57,567 bases of DNA, taken from positions 1 to 57,567 of the forward strand of contig NZ_JAQTYM010000011.1 of assembly GCF_028688295.1 (NCBI RefSeq). Direction: 5' to 3'. Of the stretch, positions 1-8,502 are shown one piece after another. The notes below the pieces were generated by a model that was given only the letters and a program-made list of their open reading frames with translations, searched no databases and had not been told where the DNA came from. Numbering within the stretch: position 1 is the first letter of the stretch; every line of letters begins with the position of its first letter. A program made the translations under genes and the position numbers. Source of the DNA: Sulfuricurvum sp. (GTDB lineage Bacteria; Campylobacterota; Campylobacteria; Campylobacterales; Sulfurimonadaceae).

Positions 1-487
1 GTATTAAATTTCCCCACGGCTCATCCCCCATAAAAAGAGTTCTGGTAACAACTAAGGTAGGATGGCCATTGTGGAGGGCCTCTGTGGTTTGGATGGACTG
101 AGAAGGGGAAGTTTGTTTTACCAAAGGTGTATTTGATCCGTTAAAATTTCCCGGAGACCTGAGTACAATTTTACCGGACATATCGAGGACACATATATAT
201 TCTAAGTTATGGCGTTCCGAAATACTGTTGAGTACCAAGTCGGTGAATTTTGAAAAATTATAAGATGCCAACTCATTTTCGAGTTGAGACGCCAGTGATT
301 CAGTATGACTCTTCGCTCTGAGTACCATGTTGTCTTTGAGAAGTGTTTTTTGCTCTTCGAATGTTTTATGTAAAAATGACTTATAGGCAATGATATGTTG
401 GAGGGTAAGGATAAAAGAGACCCCAAGGAGCAAAAGAGCTAACAGAAGCAATAACTTCCAACGTAAATTTTTTTTAAAAAGAGTCAT
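1..487 (-). CDS. Membrane sensor protein, N-terminal part only (runs off the left edge)
   Basis: An open frame starts at an ATG (complement of 485-487) and stays open to base 1, giving about 162 residues. Residues 12-31 form one strongly hydrophobic helix after a lysine-rich start (MTLFKKNLRWK), the usual inner-membrane signal anchor. What follows looks like an extracytoplasmic sensor domain with a helix rich in E/K and then a stretch (YICVLDMSGKIVLRSP) typical of Cache-like folds. The output domain lies outside the window, so it could be a histidine kinase, a cyclase or a chemoreceptor. It shares strand with the downstream cyclase gene, 97 bp away. Reality of the gene is well supported; its function is not. 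Confidence 0.75.
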   Translation of the reverse strand, partial: MTLFKKNLRWKLLLLLALLLLGVSFILTLQHIIAYKSFLHKTFEEQKTLLKDNMVLRAKSHTESLASQLENELASYNFSKFTDLVLNSISERHNLEYICVLDMSGKIVLRSPGNFNGSNTPLVKQTSPSQSIQTTEALHNGHPTLVVTRTLFMGDEPWGNLI

Positions 488-584
488 ACTTCCAAACCCG
501 AGTGTCTTTTGAGATTTTTTATTATTATAACTTATTTTTTGTGTGTAATTGGTAATGTAGAAGATTATGCCTTAAAACAGAAAT

Positions 585-2561
585 TTATCTTGATTGCCCC
601 ACCATAAATATTTGATTTCTACCATTTGCTTTTGCTTTGTAGAGGGCATCATCGGCTTGTTTTAACAACTCTTCTTTTGTAATGAAATCTTGGGGTTCTT
701 GGAAAGCCAAACCGATGCTTACCGTGACATAGCTCGCAGCATCGGAGTATTCATGAACAATATTTAGAGCCCTGATATTTTCGAGCAAGGTATTCGCCAC
801 TTTTTTTGCTCCTTTTAACTCAATATCTTTGAGCAGAATGACAAATTCCTCTCCTCCGTATCGAGCCACAATATCGGTTGGTCGTTTGAGTGATGATTTG
901 AGAGAAGCAGCTATCTCAATGAGGCACTCATCCCCTGCTGCATGCCCGTAATGGTCATTATAGGCTTTGAAATTATCGACGTCGATCATTAAAATGGCGA
1001 GTGATTTTTTGCTTCTTAGTGTTTCACGGTATTTTTTCTCGTAGCTTTCGTCAAATAACCTGCGATTAGCAATCTTAGTCAATCCATCAATCATTGCCAG
1101 TTCTTTAAGTTGATCATTTTTAATGAGTAGCGATTGATTTGCCTTTTCTAGATCAGACTTGGCTTTTTCGAGCTCAACTCGGGTTTGCATTTGTTCCGTA
1201 ACATCATTGTAAACAGCGACAACTTCCCCATTTGGAAGTTTGTAGATAAAGTTTTCCCGCCATCCGGCTATTTTTCCGTCTTGATAAAAACTGATTGGAA
1301 AATGCTCCGATTTTCCTGTCTTATATACCCGTCTAAAGGTATCCATAACCCCCATTGCTTCGGCGCCTGGGAAAACTTCGCTCACTTTTTTGCCGATGAC
1401 TTGATCATAACTTATTTGATCGATGCGCATGGCGGATGGATTAATGGTTTTGAAAATGAAATCCTTACCATCTTCCGTAGCATTGTAAATCGCGACACCA
1501 CTGTTCATATTTTCGATCAATAGACGAAAACGCTCTTCATTCTCCTTGAGCGTTTTTTTAAGAAAACGTTCACGCAAAAAATATAAAATCAAGAGAGTGA
1601 TTAATAGCCCGATGATTGCAATACTCAAGGCAAATTGGTTCCATATATCGCGGTAGCTGATAGAAGGTGTTTGATCAAATGGAGGGAGCCTGAGTTCCCT
1701 TGCAAGCTGCTCTACTTCGAGATAATCTGCCGGCATCGTATAACCGTAGATTCCGGCGTCTAAAAGTTCTTTATGAATTGGCTGAATCGTGAATAAGGCA
1801 CTTACGATGAGTTTCAAATCATCATCATCGATAGTTGGAAGGGCACATACGGGCCATTCGGGATACAATCTGGTTGAAACGATATAAGGATGGGTAGTGT
1901 TTTGTTCATTGATGACACGGATATCATTGGCTTTGATTTCCCCTTTTTCAATCATCTCTTCGAGGATGCCGTCTCGTATAAATCCTACATCGGCTTTGTG
2001 CTTTAGTACCGTTTGAACGACCTCTTGATGGGAGCCTTTGGTTTCTATAATATTGGATGGGTTAGATTGGAGATTGATGCCGTGCTTATAAAGCTCGTAC
2101 GCTTGAGCACGAAATCCTCCCATGTGTTTAGTACTAGGTGTAGCGATTCTTTTAGCTTTTAGCTCACTAATAGAATGGATGGGGGAATCGGCACGAACAA
2201 CGATTACACCAGCGAGTTCTGAAGTCGCCACCCCTTTGGAATACCCTACGAGTGTCGCAATGGCTCCGCTAAAAGCGTATTGTTGTCTGAGTACTAAAAA
2301 ATGAGTGGGATTTGTGGTGAGGATATCGAGTTCATTACGTGATACTTTTTCGTTCATCTCCTCTTGGGTCAACACTTCTAAAATAATTTTTTTACCGGTG
2401 GTTTCGCTGAGATAATCTGCGAGAGGTTGATATTTTCGCGCTGTTTCTTCTTTTCCCAAATAGGCAAAGACACCAAAATGAATCTCTGTATGATTGGCGT
2501 GTAGGCTGATAGGGATAAAAAATAAGAGAATAAGGGCAAAAAAATAGTGCATAAAAGGCAT
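585..2561 (-). CDS. PhnD-like periplasmic sensor - PAS - GGDEF diguanylate cyclase
   Basis: Predicted to make c-di-GMP in response to a periplasmic ligand. Residues 1-22 are a signal peptide; about 25-285 resemble PhnD-type phosphate/phosphonate binding proteins (GVFAYLGKEE start, then NELDILTTNPTHF and KHKADVGFIRDG segments); a transmembrane helix lies near 318-338; a PAS domain spans about 345-465; and a GGDEF domain fills the C-terminus with RYGGEEF near residue 567. The I-site RPTD sits five residues before GGEEF, so product inhibition is expected. No transporter genes are nearby, so the binding domain appears to serve sensing rather than uptake. The ligand cannot be read from sequence. 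Start ATG at 2561. Confidence 0.93.
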   Translation of the reverse strand: MPFMHYFFALILLFFIPISLHANHTEIHFGVFAYLGKEETARKYQPLADYLSETTGKKIILEVLTQEEMNEKVSRNELDILTTNPTHFLVLRQQYAFSGAIATLVGYSKGVATSELAGVIVVRADSPIHSISELKAKRIATPSTKHMGGFRAQAYELYKHGINLQSNPSNIIETKGSHQEVVQTVLKHKADVGFIRDGILEEMIEKGEIKANDIRVINEQNTTHPYIVSTRLYPEWPVCALPTIDDDDLKLIVSALFTIQPIHKELLDAGIYGYTMPADYLEVEQLARELRLPPFDQTPSISYRDIWNQFALSIAIIGLLITLLILYFLRERFLKKTLKENEERFRLLIENMNSGVAIYNATEDGKDFIFKTINPSAMRIDQISYDQVIGKKVSEVFPGAEAMGVMDTFRRVYKTGKSEHFPISFYQDGKIAGWRENFIYKLPNGEVVAVYNDVTEQMQTRVELEKAKSDLEKANQSLLIKNDQLKELAMIDGLTKIANRRLFDESYEKKYRETLRSKKSLAILMIDVDNFKAYNDHYGHAAGDECLIEIAASLKSSLKRPTDIVARYGGEEFVILLKDIELKGAKKVANTLLENIRALNIVHEYSDAASYVTVSIGLAFQEPQDFITKEELLKQADDALYKAKANGRNQIFMVGQSR

Positions 2562-2760
2562 TTCTTTTCATAAAAGTCAATAAAACCTATTCTAAATGTA
2601 TTCACCTTAAATGAAAGAACTTTATTTAAAAATTAACCATTCAGATTCATTCGAAGCATTGACATATTGATCGATGAATGTGTAATAAGAGAGAGATATT
2701 ATTCAACTGTCAAAAATGTTCGTTTTTTGATCAATAAAATACTTTTTAAGATTTTTTTTG

Positions 2761-2789
2761 TTGGATTGTTCTTATCGTTCTGGTATAAA
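2761..2789 (+). promoter_or_regulatory. Probable sigma70-type promoter of cowN
   Basis: TTGGAT (2761-2766) and TATAAA (2784-2789) are separated by 17 bp and lie about 30 bp before the cowN start. A sigma54 -24/-12 element, which would be expected for a nitrogen-fixation gene, was looked for and not found: the nearest TGG...TGC pair has the wrong spacing. Confidence 0.45.
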
Positions 2790-2820
2790 ATACATGCTAA
2801 TAGCATTACAAAGGAAAATA

Positions 2821-3123
2821 ATGAAACACGTTAACGATGAATCGATCGATCGATATGTCTCTTTTATGAATATTGATTGTTATAAGCATGCTTCAGATGT
2901 GATCGATTCTATTCTAGAAGTGACAAAAGAGGAAAAAAATAGCAACCGTTATTGGGAAGTATTTAAAGAGAACATTCCACAAAGTTATTTTGACAAAAAA
3001 TCAGATGAAAAAGTACTCTATTATGTTTGCTCAACGGTGTTTTATATCGAAGAATTATTCGAAAAATGTGAGTATACTGTTGGGCTTGAGATACTGAAAA
3101 ACTGTGAATATCAGTGTTGCTAA
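2821..3123 (+). CDS. cowN: CowN, protects nitrogenase from carbon monoxide
   Basis: A 100-residue soluble protein. The start DESIDRYVSFMNIDC, the NSNRYWEVF segment and the terminal pair of cysteines (EYQCC) match what I know of the CowN family (N2-fixation sustaining protein), which lets nitrogenase work in the presence of CO. The ATG at 2821 is preferred over a start 21 codons upstream because AAGGA lies at 2811-2815 and the family begins just before the DRYVSF motif. No nif gene is seen within the window, so it is an orphan here. It stands alone between two signalling genes with its own likely promoter. Assignment rests on motif memory; a profile search would settle it. Confidence 0.85.
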   Translation: MKHVNDESIDRYVSFMNIDCYKHASDVIDSILEVTKEEKNSNRYWEVFKENIPQSYFDKKSDEKVLYYVCSTVFYIEELFEKCEYTVGLEILKNCEYQCC

Positions 3124-3232
3124 ATCGATCATAGTAGGTAGTTTTTTTTGATGATGAATTGGGGTATGTTGATTTAGAGCTATTTTAAGAGTTGTTTTGC
3201 TATTCTCTGTCCTATGAGTAAGGATGGTATAA

Positions 3233-4750
3233 ATGGCTGATGCTAATGTGCTTAAACAGTTAAGAACTTCTTTGCAATCATACGTGTTGTTGTATGTAGA
3301 AGACAATGCAAAGCTGAACGCTCAAGCCACGGTGCTGTTTCAAAAATTCTTTGATCGTGTTATCTCCACAGAAGATGGAGAACAGGGGTTAGAACTTTTT
3401 AAACGTCATCGTCCTCAAATCGTTATTACCGATATTAATATGCCTAAGATGGACGGATTGGAAATGTCTGAGGCAATCCATGAAATTGATCCGGATGTTA
3501 TCATCATTATTACGACCGCTCACGATGATGTTGAATTTTTACACCGTTCGATTAAAATAGGGGTATTCGATTATTTGACGAAACCTCTAAAAATCGAGAT
3601 ATTAATCGAGACTTTTACCCGATGTGCTCATACGCTGATAGAAGAATTTCATCGCAAAATATTTAACGCTAATCTCCATGCGGTTTTTAACTATCAAAAT
3701 AATCTGGTTTTATTGTTGCATGATCGAAATGTCGTGATGGCCAATCAGCCGTGTCTTGACTTTTTCGGTGCTTCATCGGTAGAGACTTTTCGTAAACAGT
3801 TTGTGACGTTTGGAGAAGTTTTACTGGAGCATAACAGTTTTATCTATGATCATAATGAGATGGAATGGTTTAAACATATCTCGGCCCATTCGGGTAAACT
3901 TTTCAATGTAAAAATTGCTGATACAGAGGGACAACCGCACCATTTTATCCTTACATTTCAAATCATTCCTGAGAAGGAGGGATATGCCGTTTTATCGTTA
4001 AACGATGTTACGGAACTGGGATTACTTAAACTGTATGACAGCAGTGCGCTTGAGCGTGATAAAATGCTCAAAGACGAAAAAATGGTTCGAGGGTTATTCG
4101 AGATGGCGATGCGTAGTGCTGCGAAGATCAAGATCCATAATTTTTATAAAGGGCTGAGTATCGCAAATGATGCGCTAGTGGTGAATATCGAGGGAAAATT
4201 AGTAAAACTGCAAACCCCCTATGTTCAACTCAAAGCGGTTCAAATGGAGGATATGTTTTACCTCACGTCAGAACTTTTTCCGATGGCGATTGCCGCTGAT
4301 GGAATCAAAAGAATTAATTTTGATGATCAAAGTTTGGTTTTTGAAAACTATCGTATGTTGAATAGCTCTCCGGTTAAACGTGAATCTATTCGGGTATTTC
4401 CGGATCAGAATATAAAAGCAACGCTTCTGTATGAGGGGCGAAAACTCGATACTGATTTGGAAATACTGGATGTATCGGTGAGAGGGATACGGATACAACT
4501 CCCATCGCTACCTGCGGGATTTGCCCTGAAACAAAAAGCAGTTTTAGACATTGTTGTTACAATGGGGCCTAGACCGAGTATTATCAATACTCAAGGTGAA
4601 GTGTTTCGTATCGTCGATATGGGGCGGCGTTTTGAAGTGGTATTCTTGTATGATTTACACGGTGCTTTTCAAAAAACGATGATCGATTACATTGCCAAGC
4701 GGCAAATGGTTTTAATTCGCGAATTTAAGGGGATGCAATATGAAAAATGA
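3233..4750 (+). CDS. REC - PAS - PilZ response regulator (c-di-GMP effector)
   Basis: First gene of a five-gene operon. Residues 15-130 are a receiver domain with the phospho-acceptor Asp in TDINMPKMDG, the Thr in TTAH and the Lys in LTKP all present. Residues about 148-265 look like a PAS domain ending in SLNDVTEL. Residues about 385-500 are a PilZ domain: the RESIRV arginine motif and DVSVRGIRIQL match the RxxxR and D/NxSxxG c-di-GMP binding signatures. It should join phosphorylation to c-di-GMP binding; the likely kinase is two genes downstream. AAGGA (3220-3224) precedes the ATG by 8 bp. It overlaps the next gene by 11 bp. Confidence 0.92.
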   Translation: MADANVLKQLRTSLQSYVLLYVEDNAKLNAQATVLFQKFFDRVISTEDGEQGLELFKRHRPQIVITDINMPKMDGLEMSEAIHEIDPDVIIIITTAHDDVEFLHRSIKIGVFDYLTKPLKIEILIETFTRCAHTLIEEFHRKIFNANLHAVFNYQNNLVLLLHDRNVVMANQPCLDFFGASSVETFRKQFVTFGEVLLEHNSFIYDHNEMEWFKHISAHSGKLFNVKIADTEGQPHHFILTFQIIPEKEGYAVLSLNDVTELGLLKLYDSSALERDKMLKDEKMVRGLFEMAMRSAAKIKIHNFYKGLSIANDALVVNIEGKLVKLQTPYVQLKAVQMEDMFYLTSELFPMAIAADGIKRINFDDQSLVFENYRMLNSSPVKRESIRVFPDQNIKATLLYEGRKLDTDLEILDVSVRGIRIQLPSLPAGFALKQKAVLDIVVTMGPRPSIINTQGEVFRIVDMGRRFEVVFLYDLHGAFQKTMIDYIAKRQMVLIREFKGMQYEK

Positions 4751-5504
4751 GACACTGCTTTATGACGATGGTCATCACAAATGTGTGATGTTTAGTTTGG
4801 AAGATGAAGATCACAAAGAGTACTCGCTTTCGGTCAATCAATTTTTGATTATTCAACAAGAGAGTGCGGTACTCATTGATCCCGGAAGCGGAGGGATTTT
4901 CGGTGAACTTTATGATGCGGTATCCCGCCATATCGACCCTACTAAAATCAAGTTTATCTTTTTCTCCCATCAAGACCCTGACGTCGCCGGAGCGATTGCG
5001 GAATGGAGTGTTGCAACCTCGGCAAAACTAGTGATGTCACAGTTATGGACACGGTTCATGGGGCATTATGGTCTGATGGATATGGATCGTCTGGTCGCTC
5101 TCGAAGATCATGGGGCACGTATCAAATTCGGGAACGATTTTTTGCAGTTTATTCCTGCCCATTTTCTCCACTCTCCGGGCAATTTTTCACTTTATGACAG
5201 CCGGTCAAAAATTCTTTTTTCAGGGGATATCGGCGCGGCGATTCTTTCTCCTCAAAATCTTAACAAACAGGTGGATGATTTCGAAGAGCATCGTCCATTT
5301 TTAGAAGGATTTCATTCACGATACATGGCGTCTAATATTTTTTGCCGTGCTTGGGTGAAATGTGTCCGTCGATATGAGGTAGATATGATAGCTCCTCAAC
5401 ATGGTTCACTGTTTCGAGGGGAGATGGCACAGAAGTTTCTTTCATGGTTTGAAGCGGTAGAGGGCGGAAGCGAGCAGTGTAAAAAACTTTACGGGTGTGA
5501 ATGA
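4740..5504 (+). CDS. Metallo-beta-lactamase fold di-iron protein (ODP/FprA-like sensor)
   Basis: A 254-residue cytoplasmic protein with the metallo-beta-lactamase fold of flavodiiron proteins but no flavodoxin domain. Probable metal ligands are in FFSHQDPDVAG, AHFLHSPGNFSLYD, LFSGDIGAAI and IAPQHGSLFRGE. Stand-alone members of this kind (oxygen-binding di-iron proteins) are known to act with chemotaxis proteins as oxygen sensors, which fits its place between a PilZ regulator and a histidine kinase. Oxygen or NO reduction is possible but would need a separate electron donor. A GGGGA sequence precedes the ATG. Fold is certain enough; the sensing role is inferred from context. Confidence 0.85.
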   Translation: MKNETLLYDDGHHKCVMFSLEDEDHKEYSLSVNQFLIIQQESAVLIDPGSGGIFGELYDAVSRHIDPTKIKFIFFSHQDPDVAGAIAEWSVATSAKLVMSQLWTRFMGHYGLMDMDRLVALEDHGARIKFGNDFLQFIPAHFLHSPGNFSLYDSRSKILFSGDIGAAILSPQNLNKQVDDFEEHRPFLEGFHSRYMASNIFCRAWVKCVRRYEVDMIAPQHGSLFRGEMAQKFLSWFEAVEGGSEQCKKLYGCE

Positions 5505-6699
5505 GTCTGCTATGGCGTGCGAAGAAAAGATTGATCGTTTAGAACAGAAATGTTTACGTTATGAGAGAATTATCGCGGATCTCGAAGAGATGCGTGAGCG
5601 CTATGAACTTGCAATAAACGGAACTTCTGAGGGGTTATGGGATTGGGATCTTATAACGAATGAGATCTATTTTTCTCCTCGATGGAAAGAGATGGTCGGG
5701 TATCGTGATGATGAACTTCCAAATGCATTAGAAACATGGATCGGGTTGGTTCATCCTGATGATTTGGAGCAAGCAAATCAAGCGATTGAAGCGTCGTTAC
5801 AAGATTCTAAAATACCGTATGAGAATGTACATCGGCTGCGTCATAAAAAAGGACATTATATTTGGAACCTTGATCGGGGACAAGTTATTGTCAACGAGGC
5901 ACAACAACCTGTGCGAATGATAGGATTTCATACCGATATTACACGTCAACAACAAATGATTGAAGAGATAAAAACTACCCAAGAACTGATGATGGCACAG
6001 TCGCGTCATGCGGCAATGGGTGAAATGATCAGTATGATCGCGCATCAATGGCGCCAGCCGCTCAGTATCGTTTCGATGATCGTCAATAATCTACTGGTTG
6101 ATATCGAGTTGGATGGTTTGGATGAAAATAAGTGCACAACAAGCAGTAAAGAAATTTTGTCACAAGTCAATTTTCTCTCCAAAACGATCGATGTATTCCG
6201 CGATTTCTTTCGTCCAAGTAAGGAGAAAGAGCTCGCTGATATCGTAGAAATGATCCATGAAGCTCTCGCAATCATCGATGCCAGTCTCAAAAATAAAGGT
6301 ATTAGCATTGAGATCTCAAATCCATCTGATGTTAGAGCAAAAGTCTATTCGAGAGAGCTTTTACAAGTGGTGATAAATATCATTAAAAATGCTAAAGAGG
6401 CATTGGTAATGTCAAATGTTTCTGATCCATCCATAAAAATTGAGATTAAGGAGGAGGGTGAGATGGTGGATATCGCTATTTCTAACAATGGACCCTCTAT
6501 CACTACCGAGGTTATTTCGCATATTTTTGAACCTTATTTTTCCACTAAAGATGAGAAGATAGGGACAGGGTTAGGATTATACATGTCAAAAATTATTGTC
6601 GAAAAACATCTTCATGGGGTTATAAGTGTTCACAATATGGATGGTGGTGTTTGTTTTAATATTACTCTGCCGAAACAATCAGAATGTGGGGCTGAATGA
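5497..6699 (+). CDS. Soluble PAS-domain sensor histidine kinase
   Basis: A cytoplasmic kinase with no membrane helix. Residues 1-35 form a coiled coil, about 38-152 a PAS/PAC domain (GLWDWDLITNEIYFS ... GFHTDITRQQQ), and about 165-240 the dimerisation domain with phospho-His in HQWRQPL near residue 184. The ATPase domain shows N-box NIIKNAKEAL and GTGLGLYMSK. The frame allows a GTG at 5497 (8-bp overlap with the di-iron protein gene) or an ATG at 5512; neither has a strong ribosome site, so the start is uncertain. It is the likely kinase for the REC-PAS-PilZ protein encoded upstream. It ends in a 4-bp ATGA overlap with the next gene. Confidence 0.93.
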   Translation: MNESAMACEEKIDRLEQKCLRYERIIADLEEMRERYELAINGTSEGLWDWDLITNEIYFSPRWKEMVGYRDDELPNALETWIGLVHPDDLEQANQAIEASLQDSKIPYENVHRLRHKKGHYIWNLDRGQVIVNEAQQPVRMIGFHTDITRQQQMIEEIKTTQELMMAQSRHAAMGEMISMIAHQWRQPLSIVSMIVNNLLVDIELDGLDENKCTTSSKEILSQVNFLSKTIDVFRDFFRPSKEKELADIVEMIHEALAIIDASLKNKGISIEISNPSDVRAKVYSRELLQVVINIIKNAKEALVMSNVSDPSIKIEIKEEGEMVDIAISNNGPSITTEVISHIFEPYFSTKDEKIGTGLGLYMSKIIVEKHLHGVISVHNMDGGVCFNITLPKQSECGAE

Positions 6700-7265
6700 A
6701 TAAAGAGAGAGTCATTTTAATCGGCTCTTCTACTGGAGGTCCGGGACATATTGATAAAATAATCAAAGCTCTTAAGAAAGATTTTACAGGTTCAATTGTG
6801 ATCGCTCAGCACATGAGTCCCCATTTTATCGAGAGTTTTGCACGTCAGATTGGAACTATCACCCATTTGAGCGTGAGTGTGGTTATGGATGGGATGATAC
6901 TTCAGCCTTCTAGTATTTACGTATGCAGTGGAGATTGCCGTTTGATACAGAGCAATCATCGAATCGTTTTTGAGCACAATACGGCGCACGATACTATTTA
7001 TACGCCGGACATCGATACCCTTTTTCTCTCCGTGTCACAGCTCCCATCACTAAAAAGGATGGGGATTATTTTGACGGGAATCGGTGATGATGGTTCAAGA
7101 GGTGCTCTTGCTCTGTTTAACTCTGGTGGAGAGTGTATGTTTGAGAGTGAAGAGAGTGCGATTGTGTACGGGATGCCTCGTAGAGCACTGGAATTGGTAC
7201 CAGATGCGAAGGTTGGGAGCTTGGATCAAATCATTGAAGCGATTTGTCACTTCGAGGAATTATAA
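6696..7265 (+). CDS. Stand-alone CheB-type protein-glutamate methylesterase
   Basis: Demethylates or deamidates glutamyl residues of chemoreceptor-like proteins. The whole 189-residue protein is the catalytic domain: nucleophile Ser in GSSTGG (residues 9-14), His in IAQHMSPHF and Asp in TGIGDDGSRG, so the triad is complete. The N-terminal receiver domain of classical CheB is missing, so activity is not controlled by CheA phosphorylation in the usual way. It overlaps the kinase gene by ATGA and is directly followed by cheR. No receptor or cheA gene is in the operon. Confidence 0.93.
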   Translation: MNKERVILIGSSTGGPGHIDKIIKALKKDFTGSIVIAQHMSPHFIESFARQIGTITHLSVSVVMDGMILQPSSIYVCSGDCRLIQSNHRIVFEHNTAHDTIYTPDIDTLFLSVSQLPSLKRMGIILTGIGDDGSRGALALFNSGGECMFESEESAIVYGMPRRALELVPDAKVGSLDQIIEAICHFEEL

Positions 7266-8099
7266 ATGTTCGGATGGTTTAAATCCAAATCCGTTCCTGA
7301 TCACAATGAAACGGTAGCACCGGTGGAAGAGTTTAGTGATCCGAGTCGTATTTATGAATACTTCAGTGATCTAACCGGTATCCATTTTGATCAAAAAAAA
7401 TCGATTGTTACCCCAAAAATCAGCCGTTTTGCAAAGGAATGCGGATGTTATACCTTTGATGCTCTTTATGAGAAACTGCATAGCGATTTATGTTGTAAAG
7501 AGGCGTTGATCAACCTTTTGACGGTGAATGAAACCTATTTTTATCGAGAAATGGGTCAAATCGAGTTTTTAGGACACTCTTTAAAAGAGGAGAAGAGGAA
7601 TCGACGAATCCTATGCGCTCCCGGATCAAGCGGTGAAGAGCCGTATTCGATAGCGATATACTTAGCCGAGATTGGGTGTGATCTCTCTAAAATCGAGATC
7701 GTATCGATTGATATCAATACCGAAGTGATCTCAAAAGCAAAAAAAGGTATCTATCCTGAACGTTCACTCTATCGTCTCCAACCAGAACTGCGTGAGCGCT
7801 ATTTTACTCCGAGTGATAATGGCTTTAAGGTGGTCGATTCGATCAAACGGTGTGTTATCTTTCAATCTTGTAACCTTTTTGAACCTGAGTTTTTGAACAT
7901 AGGGGTATTCGAGGTTATTTTTTCAAGAAATATGTTAATTTATTTTGATTATGAGACCATATTACGTGCGATCGAACAGCTAAAAAAAGTAGCATCCTCT
8001 GAAGAAACCCTCTTTTTTTTCGGACATGCCGATATTGTCACCAAAATATCGATGTTAAAAGAACATTATCAAGATGGGATTAAATTTTATACACCCTAG
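7266..8099 (+). CDS. cheR: CheR-type protein-glutamate O-methyltransferase
   Basis: SAM-dependent methyltransferase that adds methyl groups to receptor glutamates, opposing the esterase encoded just upstream. Recognisable segments are TVNETYFYREMGQ, the SAM-binding APGSSGEEPYSIAI, VSIDINTEVISKAKKG with the Y-P-E-R-S-L turn, and VIFSRNMLIYFD. The length of 277 residues is normal. The ATG follows the cheB stop codon with no gap, and GAGGAA supplies the ribosome site. It closes the operon; the next gene is convergent. The first 25 residues before the fold are specific to this copy. Confidence 0.94.
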   Translation: MFGWFKSKSVPDHNETVAPVEEFSDPSRIYEYFSDLTGIHFDQKKSIVTPKISRFAKECGCYTFDALYEKLHSDLCCKEALINLLTVNETYFYREMGQIEFLGHSLKEEKRNRRILCAPGSSGEEPYSIAIYLAEIGCDLSKIEIVSIDINTEVISKAKKGIYPERSLYRLQPELRERYFTPSDNGFKVVDSIKRCVIFQSCNLFEPEFLNIGVFEVIFSRNMLIYFDYETILRAIEQLKKVASSEETLFFFGHADIVTKISMLKEHYQDGIKFYTP

Positions 8100-8112
8100 T
8101 TAAGCTTCGCCT

Positions 8113-8502
8113 TTAACCTCTGAGATGAGGAATGACGTTAATCACCTCAATCCCTACAACAATCATCCATATAAAAATTGTAATCCCCGTTGCGGCGGCG
8201 GAGATATCTTTGATCATACCGATTTTTTCGTTGTAATTAGTCTCCATAAAATCGCATACTGCTTCGATCGCGGTGTTGAATACTTCACTGGCAATCATTA
8301 CTCCGGTGGCGAGGATAATCAGGGAAATGTCTATCCATTCTCGAAACATAATAACCGGTATAAGAATTAAAAAAGAGATTACGATTTTGTACATAACGCT
8401 AAAGTCGTACAACACAGCGAACCGTAATCCTGAGAGGATGATTTTAAATTTGTGAAGAGGGTGGTAGCCGTGTTCTCCGGTCTCTAAAAATTTGTTTTTC
8501 AT
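8113..8502 (-). CDS. dgkA: Diacylglycerol / undecaprenol kinase (DgkA)
   Basis: Small trimeric inner-membrane kinase that phosphorylates diacylglycerol or undecaprenol. The 129 residues hold three hydrophobic helices, and the catalytic ASEVFNTAIEAVCD segment matches the family motif ExxNTAIE. The start at 8502 is chosen because it forms an ATGA overlap with the PAP2 gene upstream and gives the usual length; a longer frame to 8547 would only add residues encoded inside that gene. Paired with a lipid phosphatase, it may take part in lipid-carrier recycling. Confidence 0.93.
   Translation of the reverse strand: MKNKFLETGEHGYHPLHKFKIILSGLRFAVLYDFSVMYKIVISFLILIPVIMFREWIDISLIILATGVMIASEVFNTAIEAVCDFMETNYNEKIGMIKDISAAATGITIFIWMIVVGIEVINVIPHLRG

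Noticed and set aside
2761-2800. Sigma54 promoter before cowN
   Set aside because: The TGG and TGC elements are 11 bp apart instead of 9 and lack the rest of the consensus.
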